Source: an uncultured Elusimicrobia bacterium
Lineage (GTDB): Bacteria; Elusimicrobiota; Elusimicrobia; Elusimicrobiales; UBA9959
NCBI GenBank assembly: GCA_903873295.1
Contig: CAIQNV010000088.1
Coordinates: 1-49,340, forward strand
Direction of reading: 5' to 3'
Length of the DNA stretch: 49,340 nucleotides
The notes beneath the pieces were generated by a model. It saw only the letters and a program-made list of their open reading frames with translations. It was not told the DNA's origin and searched no databases. Below are positions 43,473-49,340 of this stretch, piece by piece (within the stretch, counting starts at the first letter, position 1; every line of letters starts with the position of its first letter). Made by a program: the position numbers and the translations under genes.

Positions 43473-44492
43473 ATGCCAGTTGATATCGTTGTAGGCGGTC
43501 AGGCCGGTGATGAAGGTAAAGGAAAGATCGCGGCTTACCTGGCGGTAAAGAACAATTACGACTACTCCATAAGGGTGGGCGGGCCCAACGCCGGGCACAC
43601 CATATTTTTCAAAGACAGGATCTATGCGCTCAAAACCATTCCGGGCGCCTTCGTGAGCAGGCGCACCAAACTCGTGCTGGGCGCCGGTACTTACATAATA
43701 ACCGATTGGCTTGAGAAGGAAATAGCGCTGACCGGAGTGGAAAACCGCCTGATAATAGACCCGCACGCCGTGATCATAGAGCAGCGCCATACCGGGGCCG
43801 AGCGCGCCGACGCCCGCCTGATGGGGAAGATAGGCAGCGTGGGCACCGGCCTGGGTGCCGCGGTCCGCGACAGGGTGGATCGCAAGAAGCTGCGCTTCGC
43901 CAAGGACGAGCCGCGCCTGAAGCGGTACGTGAAGGATGTGCCGGAGCTCCTGAACAAGGCCCTGGCCAAAGGTTCCCGCATGCTGCTGGAGGGTACGCAG
44001 GGGATGAAGCTCTCGATGCTGCACGGCGAGTACCCGTTCGTCACCTCGCGCGATACCACCGCCTCCACCTTTATGGGAGAGGCGGGCCTGGGGCCGAAAT
44101 ACGCCGGAGAGGTCTACGCGATATTCAAGCCCTATGTCACGCGCGTGGGGCCGGGAATGGTAGCTAAAGAGGTGAAGGACAAAAAGACGCTTTCCAGGTA
44201 CCATACGCAGGGCCGCGAGGTGGGCAGCGTCAGCGGCCGCCTGCGCCGGGTGGGGGAGTTCGAGATGGACGTGGCGCGCCGGGCCGTCAGCATAAACTCG
44301 GCCACCAGGCTGGCAGTGACCCATATAGATCTGCTGGAGGGGGCTGATGTCTCGCGCGGGATAAAGAGCTTTACCGGAGAGGCAAAAAAATTCCTTGCCA
44401 CATTGGAGAAGGTCTGCGCCGTCTACCCTTATCCTAAAGTGGAGCTTATCTCCTACGGCCCGGGCTTGTTCGATGTGCTGGACCTGAAATAG
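43473..44492 (+). CDS. purA: Adenylosuccinate synthetase, short archaeal-type form
   Basis: GTP-dependent conversion of IMP and aspartate to adenylosuccinate, the first step to AMP. The 339-residue protein is about 90 residues shorter than typical bacterial PurA (~430) and matches the length and layout I recall for Pyrococcus-type enzymes: it lacks a central insertion after residue ~160 and a C-terminal segment. Catalytic Asp13 and His42 are present in GQAGDEGKGK and NAGHT, with GTQGMKLS and SGRLRRVGEFE further on. The guanine-recognition motif usually written TKLD is THID here. It begins right after the purB stop, with AAGGAG upstream. Confidence 0.93.
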   Translation: MPVDIVVGGQAGDEGKGKIAAYLAVKNNYDYSIRVGGPNAGHTIFFKDRIYALKTIPGAFVSRRTKLVLGAGTYIITDWLEKEIALTGVENRLIIDPHAVIIEQRHTGAERADARLMGKIGSVGTGLGAAVRDRVDRKKLRFAKDEPRLKRYVKDVPELLNKALAKGSRMLLEGTQGMKLSMLHGEYPFVTSRDTTASTFMGEAGLGPKYAGEVYAIFKPYVTRVGPGMVAKEVKDKKTLSRYHTQGREVGSVSGRLRRVGEFEMDVARRAVSINSATRLAVTHIDLLEGADVSRGIKSFTGEAKKFLATLEKVCAVYPYPKVELISYGPGLFDVLDLK

Positions 44493-44531
44493 ACTATCAG
44501 CCGGCTTGTATTCCCGGCCCGCGCCTTCCGA

Positions 44532-44560
44532 TTGACGCTCTTTATGGGAAATGATATTTT
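44532..44560 (+). promoter_or_regulatory. Sigma70-type promoter of the liv operon
   Basis: TTGACG (44532-44537), a 17-base spacer and TATTTT (44555-44560) lie 32 bases before the livK start codon. Together with the ~100-base gap after purA this marks a new transcription unit. Confidence 0.7.
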
Positions 44561-44592
44561 ATCTGTGCATTCCGTCGGTTTAAGGAGAAGAA

Positions 44593-45756
44593 ATGAAAAG
44601 CAAAAACATCATGGCGATCCTCGCGTTCTTTTTCGTGCTGGCCGGTTGCGGTAAGCCGAAGACCGATACGGTGCGCATCGGCGTTATCGCCGAAATAACC
44701 GGGGCGATCCCGGCCGTGGGCGCCTCCTGCAAGAACGGCGCGCAGATGGCCGCCGGAGAAATAAACGACGCCGGCGGAATAGATATCGGCGGAGTAAAAA
44801 AGAAAATAGAGCTTTTCATCGAGGACAGCGCCTCCAAGCCCGAGCAGGCCGCGGCGGCGGCGCAGAAGCTTATAGCCCGCTCGGAAGTGCTCGCCATCGT
44901 GGGCCCGAATTCAAGCAGCAACGCCCTGCCCGCGGCGGAGATCGCGGAAAAGTCCGCCACGGTGCTTATGACCCCCTGGTCCACGGACCCCAAGACCACT
45001 ATCGACTCCAAGACCGGACAGGCCAAGAAATTCGTCTTCAGGGCCTGCTTTACCGACACTTTCGAGGGAAAGGTGCTGGGCGGCTTCGCCCGCAAAGAGC
45101 TCAAAGCGGCCAAAGTGGCGGTTCTCTACGATGTGTCCTCCGACGTGCTCAAGATCCAGGCAGAGATGTTCAAGAAAAGCTTCGAGGAGAACGGCGGCAG
45201 GATCGTGGCGCTGGAAACCTACACCAAGGGCGATAAGGATTTTTCCGCCCAGTTCACCAAGATAAAGAACGCCAGGCCCGACCTGATCTTCCTTCCCAGC
45301 TATTATACCGACGTTCCTCTGCAGGTGCAGCAGGCGCGCCGCCTCGGGATCAAAGCCCCGTTCCTCGGCTCCGACGCCTGGAGCAGCGAGGACCTGGTTA
45401 AAATGTGCGGCGCGGACTGCGAAGGCTCCTACCTTCTGAACCATTACTCGCCCGGCACCACTAATCCCGTTACGCAGAAGTTCATCGCGGATTACAAGGC
45501 CCGGTTCGGCGGCTCCACCCCCGACGATGTGGCCGCGCTGGCCTATGACGCTTTCGGAGTTCTCGCCAAAGCCGTCGCCAGGGCAGGAACGCTCGACAGG
45601 GCCGCGGTCAGGGACGCGCTCTCCCAGATCCCCGCTTATCCCGGAGTTACGGGCGTGATCAAATACAGCGCCGATTCCGGCGACCCCGTCAAGGGCGCGG
45701 TGATCCTACAGATAAAGAACGGCGGCTTCTCCTGGTTCGCCGACGCGCAGCCCTAG
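44593..45756 (+). CDS. livK: Branched-chain amino-acid-type ABC transporter, substrate-binding lipoprotein
   Basis: A 387-residue periplasmic binding protein of the type I fold. The signal peptide ends in the lipobox LAGC (Cys at ~19), so it is tethered to the inner membrane. The mature part opens TVRIGVIAEITGAIPAVG and contains AIVGPNSSSNALPAAEIAEK, the amino acid a-group binding site region. The family takes up leucine/isoleucine/valine but also other amino acids, amides and aromatics, so the ligand is open. An AAGGAG site lies seven bases upstream. The four other transporter genes follow directly. Confidence 0.93.
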   Translation: MKSKNIMAILAFFFVLAGCGKPKTDTVRIGVIAEITGAIPAVGASCKNGAQMAAGEINDAGGIDIGGVKKKIELFIEDSASKPEQAAAAAQKLIARSEVLAIVGPNSSSNALPAAEIAEKSATVLMTPWSTDPKTTIDSKTGQAKKFVFRACFTDTFEGKVLGGFARKELKAAKVAVLYDVSSDVLKIQAEMFKKSFEENGGRIVALETYTKGDKDFSAQFTKIKNARPDLIFLPSYYTDVPLQVQQARRLGIKAPFLGSDAWSSEDLVKMCGADCEGSYLLNHYSPGTTNPVTQKFIADYKARFGGSTPDDVAALAYDAFGVLAKAVARAGTLDRAAVRDALSQIPAYPGVTGVIKYSADSGDPVKGAVILQIKNGGFSWFADAQP

Positions 45757-45807
45757 CCGCTGAAAGTCTTTAATGAGAATTTATTCCTTCCTTTCCGGAC
45801 GTAAGCG

Positions 45808-46683
45808 GTGATATATTTTTTTCAGCAGGCCCTGAACGCCGTGCAGCTGGGCAGCGTATACGCCCTCATCGCCCTCGGCTATACGATGGTCTACGGCGTG
45901 CTTTCTATGATAAATTTCGCCCACGGCGATTTTTTCATGGTCGGGGCTTTCCTCTGTTTCGTCGGGGCCGCCTTGCTGCACCTGCCCTTCGTGCCCGTCC
46001 TGCTGCTGTCGATGACGGGCGTCACCCTGCTCGGCGTCGCCACGGAGCGCATCGCCTACCGCCCTTTGCGGAACGCGCCCAAGGTCTCCGCGATAATAAC
46101 TTCCCTCGGGGTAGGGATCTTCCTGGAGAACTTTACGCTGGGGCTGAGCCCCTATCCGAAGTACATCCCGCAGCTCCTTCCTTCCTTCACCTATACCGTA
46201 GGCGGCGTGTCGGTCTCCACTTTCCAGCTCGCCACGATCGGCATTTCTTTCCTGCTGATGTTCGCGCTTCATCTTATAGTCAATAAAACCAAAGCCGGCC
46301 TCGCGATGAGGGCGATCTCCGCGGACCGCGCCGTCGTTCCTCTCATGGGCATTCCTGTGGATAAAATAATCGCCCTCACTTTCGCCCTGGGCTCCGGGCT
46401 CGGCGGAGCGGCCGGCGTGATGTACGCCATGGCCTATCCCGTTATCGATCCGTATATCGGCATCCTCGTCGGGTGGAAGGCTTTCATCTCCGCCGTCATC
46501 GGCGGCATCGGGAACATCCGCGGAGCGGTGCTCGGCGCCTATATCCTCGGGATGGTCGAGATCATGACGGCAGCCTTTCTGCCTTCGACTTACCGCGACC
46601 TGGTCACGTTCTCCCTGCTGCTCGCGCTGCTTATCTACCGCCCGCGGGGACTGCTCGGGCGCGCGGAGATCCAGAAGGTATGA
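45808..46683 (+). CDS. livH: Branched-chain amino-acid-type ABC transporter permease LivH
   Basis: A 291-residue inner-membrane permease with about eight helices. It starts at GTG 45808 (MIYFFQQALNAVQLGSVYALIALGYTMVYG in translation is the typical LivH opening in part: GSVYALIALGYTMVYG). The NFAHGDFFMVGAF motif and the late VIGGIGNIRGAVLGAYILG stretch are hallmarks of LivH. It overlaps livM by four bases (ATGA). A 51-base gap separates it from livK and no strong ribosome-binding site is seen. Confidence 0.94.
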   Translation: MIYFFQQALNAVQLGSVYALIALGYTMVYGVLSMINFAHGDFFMVGAFLCFVGAALLHLPFVPVLLLSMTGVTLLGVATERIAYRPLRNAPKVSAIITSLGVGIFLENFTLGLSPYPKYIPQLLPSFTYTVGGVSVSTFQLATIGISFLLMFALHLIVNKTKAGLAMRAISADRAVVPLMGIPVDKIIALTFALGSGLGGAAGVMYAMAYPVIDPYIGILVGWKAFISAVIGGIGNIRGAVLGAYILGMVEIMTAAFLPSTYRDLVTFSLLLALLIYRPRGLLGRAEIQKV

Positions 46684-47672
46684 GCGGGCTCATTGAATTC
46701 CTGCGGGCGCTCCGCCCCGCCGAGAAATATCTGTCGGCCAGGAGCGTGGCCGCGGCCGGCTTCGTCCTGGCCCTCGCCATTCCGCGCTTCAACCTGCTGG
46801 ACAATTATCTCCAACTTCTTCTCATGCTGATCGGCATCAACATCATACTGACGCTGAGCCTGAACCTTATAAACGGCTATATGGGCGAATTCTCGGTGGG
46901 GCACGCTGGGTTCATGGCGGCGGGCGCTTACGTCTCCTCCATCCTCAGCGTTAGAATACTCGCCGCCCATTCCCCGGTCTGGGTCTTCCCGTGTGCGGTG
47001 CTGGCGGGCGGCCTGGTCGCCGGCGCCGTGGGCTTGATCGTAGCCGTGCCGTCTTTTAAAACGCGCGGCGATTATCTGGCCATCGTGACCCTCGCCTTCA
47101 GCATGATCGTGAAATCCGTGATCGAGAACATCGACGCCGTCGGCGGGCCGCGCGGCTTCCTGGGCATGGATAAGCTGACGAACCTGCCATGGGTGTTTTT
47201 CTGGGTCGTCGTCACGATCTGGATCACGAGGAACTTCATCTATTCCCGCTTCGGGCGCGGGATCCTGGCGGTGCGCGAGGACGAGATCGCGGCGGACCTC
47301 ACCGGCGTCAACACCAGGAACGTGAAAATGCTGGCCTTTGTCGTCTCCTCTTTTTTCGCGGGGATAGCCGGCGGGCTCTACGCCCACCTTATCCAGTACA
47401 TCAGCCCCGGCTCTTTCGATATCGTAAAATCCACCGAGATGCTGGTCATGGTCTATCTCGGCGGGGTGGGCTCCATCGCGGGCTCCATCCTCGGCGCCGC
47501 CTCATACACCGTAATGCTGGAGGCGCTGCGCCCCCTGGGGATCTGGCGCATGGCGGTGATGCCCCTGCTTCTTGTCCTGCTGATGATCTTCCGCCCGAGG
47601 GGAATCATGGGCTTTCGGGAAGCCCGGTGGCTGGTCCCTTTCTTGGAGCGGGACGGCGGTGCTAAGAAATGA
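46680..47672 (+). CDS. livM: Branched-chain amino-acid-type ABC transporter permease LivM
   Basis: A 330-residue second permease. ATG 46680 overlaps the livH stop; the same frame is open upstream to 46473 but that would cover livH. LSLNLINGYMGEFSVGHAGFM (about 53-73) and the YLGGVGSIAGSILGA stretch near the C-terminus are LivM motifs. About nine helices are visible. It overlaps livG by four bases. Confidence 0.94.
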   Translation: MSGLIEFLRALRPAEKYLSARSVAAAGFVLALAIPRFNLLDNYLQLLLMLIGINIILTLSLNLINGYMGEFSVGHAGFMAAGAYVSSILSVRILAAHSPVWVFPCAVLAGGLVAGAVGLIVAVPSFKTRGDYLAIVTLAFSMIVKSVIENIDAVGGPRGFLGMDKLTNLPWVFFWVVVTIWITRNFIYSRFGRGILAVREDEIAADLTGVNTRNVKMLAFVVSSFFAGIAGGLYAHLIQYISPGSFDIVKSTEMLVMVYLGGVGSIAGSILGAASYTVMLEALRPLGIWRMAVMPLLLVLLMIFRPRGIMGFREARWLVPFLERDGGAKK

Positions 47673-48478
47673 CCAACGCTGAAATAAGCGGGCTTCCCCG
47701 GCCGGGCGCCGCCCCGGCGGCACTTGAGCTGATCAACGTTACCCATCATTTCGGCGGGCTTCGCGCTCTTTGCGGAGTTAATTTTACCGTGGCGCCCGGC
47801 GAGCTGGCCGGGATCATAGGGCCTAACGGGGCGGGAAAGACCACGGTCTTCAACCTTATAAGCGGGGTCTATAAACCTTCGAAAGGGAACATCCTTTTTC
47901 ACGGCGGCGATATCACCGGGCTGCGTTCTTCCGCGATCACCGAGCGCGGCATAGCCCGGACCTTCCAGAATATCCGCCTGTTCAAAGAGCTCACCGTCCT
48001 GGATAATGTCAGGGCGGCCCATTACGCCCGCATGCGGGTCAATCCCCTCGAAGCGCTGTTCCACTCGGGCAGGCACGGCAGCGAGGAAAAGAGGGTGACG
48101 GCGGAAAGCCGGGACCTGCTGGACAGGTTCGGCCTCGGCGCGAGCGCAGGCGAGCTTTCCAGGAACCTTCCCTACGGGCTCCAGCGCCGTCTTGAAATAC
48201 TGCGGGCCGCCGCCACCGGTCCGTCCCTTATCCTGCTGGACGAGCCCGCGGCGGGAATGCATCCGGGCGAAGTGGAGCAACTGATGTCTTTTATCCTGAA
48301 GCTCAAGGAAGAGCTTTCTCTGACCGTGCTTCTCATCGAACATCAGATGAAGCTCGTTATGGGGATGTGTTCGCATGTGGTAGTGCTGGATTTCGGTATG
48401 GTTATCGCCGACGGGGAGGCCGGGCAGGTCAGGTCCGACCCCGGGGTCAGGAAAGCCTACATGGGGAGCGCGAAATGA
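47669..48478 (+). CDS. livG: Branched-chain amino-acid-type ABC transporter ATPase LivG
   Basis: A 269-residue ATPase. An N-terminal extension of ~18 residues precedes the ABC core. Walker A is GPNGAGKTT, the Q-loop region is RTFQNIRLFKELTVLDNV, and Walker B is LILLDEPAAGMHP, the typical LivG form. The signature region reads LPYGLQRRLEI, where LSYGxQRRLEI is usual. The C-terminal IEHQMKLVMGMC segment and the end KAYMG match the family. It overlaps livF by four bases. Confidence 0.94.
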   Translation: MTNAEISGLPRPGAAPAALELINVTHHFGGLRALCGVNFTVAPGELAGIIGPNGAGKTTVFNLISGVYKPSKGNILFHGGDITGLRSSAITERGIARTFQNIRLFKELTVLDNVRAAHYARMRVNPLEALFHSGRHGSEEKRVTAESRDLLDRFGLGASAGELSRNLPYGLQRRLEILRAAATGPSLILLDEPAAGMHPGEVEQLMSFILKLKEELSLTVLLIEHQMKLVMGMCSHVVVLDFGMVIADGEAGQVRSDPGVRKAYMGSAK

Positions 48479-49185
48479 CGCCTCTGCTTGAAGTCAGCGG
48501 GCTTACGGTCAATTACGGCGTGATAGCGGCCGTGCGCTCCGTTTCCTTCGAAGTCCGGAGCGGCGAGATAGTAGTGCTGCTCGGCGCGAACGGGGCGGGA
48601 AAAACCTCCATCCTAAAGGCGGTTTCAGGGCTTATCCCCGGCGGAGGTCTGGTGCGCTTCGAGGGCGCCGACCTGGCCGCTGTCCCCGCGCACGAAAGAG
48701 TGGGCAGGGGGATCGCGCATGTTCCCGAGGGAAGGCGGATCTTTTACAATCTCAGCGTCAGGGAAAATCTGCTGCTGGGCGGTTGGGTGCAGGCCTCAAA
48801 GGCCGGAGCGGCGCAGGAGCTCGACCGCGTGCTCGCGCTGTTTCCCCGCCTCGGGGAAAGGCTTTCCCAGGCCGGCGGCACGCTTTCCGGCGGAGAGCAG
48901 CAGATGCTGGCCGTCGGGCGCGCGCTCATGAGCCGTCCGAAACTGCTGCTGCTAGATGAGCCTTCCATGGGGCTCTCCCCGAAGCTGGTCGAATCCATCT
49001 TCACGATGCTTTCCGATTTTCACAAAAGCGGGATGACCCTTCTGGTGGTGGAGCAGAACGCTGCTATGGCTCTGACTCTGGCCTCCCGCGCCTACGTCCT
49101 GGAGGCGGGGGAAATAAAGCTCAGCGGCGCGGCTGCCGAGCTTCGCGACAATCCGCTGGTCCGCCGGGCATATCTCGGGGAATGA
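48475..49185 (+). CDS. livF: Branched-chain amino-acid-type ABC transporter ATPase LivF
   Basis: The second ATPase, 236 residues, starting at ATG 48475 overlapping the livG stop; an earlier in-frame start at 48367 would lie inside livG. Walker A is GANGAGKTS, the signature is LSGGEQQMLAVGRAL, Walker B is LLLLDEPSMGLSP, and VEQNAAMAL gives the H-loop region in its LivF form. It ends the operon; a palindromic repeat follows within 60 bases. Confidence 0.95.
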   Translation: MTPLLEVSGLTVNYGVIAAVRSVSFEVRSGEIVVLLGANGAGKTSILKAVSGLIPGGGLVRFEGADLAAVPAHERVGRGIAHVPEGRRIFYNLSVRENLLLGGWVQASKAGAAQELDRVLALFPRLGERLSQAGGTLSGGEQQMLAVGRALMSRPKLLLLDEPSMGLSPKLVESIFTMLSDFHKSGMTLLVVEQNAAMALTLASRAYVLEAGEIKLSGAAAELRDNPLVRRAYLGE

Positions 49186-49241
49186 GCCTCAGCTCTCCAT
49201 AACAACTTAATCGTATTGAGATTCCCGGCTTTTAGCCCGGG

Positions 49242-49340
49242 TATGGGCCGGCCACGGGGTTGCTCTGGAGCCGCTTTGGGGAGGGGGGCCCCGCTGGGGG
49301 GGGAACCGCGCAACGGTTCCTGCGCGGCGGAATGGGCAAC
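49242..49340. repeat. Palindromic intergenic repeat, type A, cut by the window end
   Basis: Bases 49256-49340 match 16431-16515 at 80 of 85 positions without a gap. The left flank differs (TATGGGCCGGCCACGG). The GGAACC/GGTTCC hairpin is kept and extended by a G-C pair, with a CGCAA loop. The right outer arm lies beyond the window. The preceding 56 bases after livF show no gene. Confidence 0.8.

Noticed and set aside
43110-44324. 404-codon minus-strand frame opposite purB and purA
   Set aside because: Spans two well-supported genes and shows no recognisable domain; shadow frame.

Overview
The window is a GC-rich, densely coding bacterial chromosome segment with short intergenic gaps and many ATGA/GTGA start-stop overlaps. 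Lipoprotein signals, a TolC-type outer-membrane protein and a MacAB-like exporter point to a Gram-negative cell. Rubrerythrin, desulfoferrodoxin (superoxide reductase), rubredoxin, a class I-type hybrid cluster protein and a PurF that keeps all four Fe-S cysteines point to an anaerobe. The lineage cannot be fixed from sequence alone; an Elusimicrobiota-like or similarly deep Gram-negative phylum is my low-confidence guess. I found no rRNA, tRNA, CRISPR array, transposase or phage gene.

Layout. 1-4026: two unfamiliar membrane/envelope proteins, one with an NPCBM-like domain and an HExxH motif. 4136-5872: phosphofructokinase and a MocA-like cytidylyltransferase. 5981-7477: a six-helix class III nucleotide cyclase. 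7500-15792: xdhC followed by two complete three-subunit molybdenum hydroxylases in mirrored gene order (Mo-FeS-FAD, then FAD-FeS-Mo). 15877-19163: a secreted rhodanese, a GT-C glycosyltransferase and a TPR protein. 19417-24332: a TolC/HlyD/MacB-like export operon ending in a PAP2 lipoprotein. 24393-26931 (minus strand): rubrerythrin, thiol peroxidase, superoxide reductase and a 53-residue rubredoxin, preceded by a TIGR02757 gene. 27007-29105 (minus): an Rrf2 regulator and hcp, with a clear promoter and overlapping inverted repeat.

29303-44492 is a nearly complete purine pathway: purE, purC, a tandem-duplicated purS, purL, purQ, purF, purD, purM, a purN-purH fusion, then purB and a short archaeal-type purA. 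PurK is not here although PurE is the class that normally needs it. A soluble PAS histidine kinase lies opposite between purNH and purB. 44593-49185 is a complete branched-chain amino-acid-type ABC importer (livKHMGF) with its own promoter.

The most unusual non-coding signal is a family of GC-rich palindromic intergenic elements at about 10.67, 16.42, 30.80, 37.39 and 49.24 kb. Four share an apical core with two hairpins whose stems change by compensating substitutions or length changes; the fifth looks like the same outer palindrome without the core. Two copies lie inside the purine gene series and share 79 identical bases. This is my best candidate for an undescribed element family.
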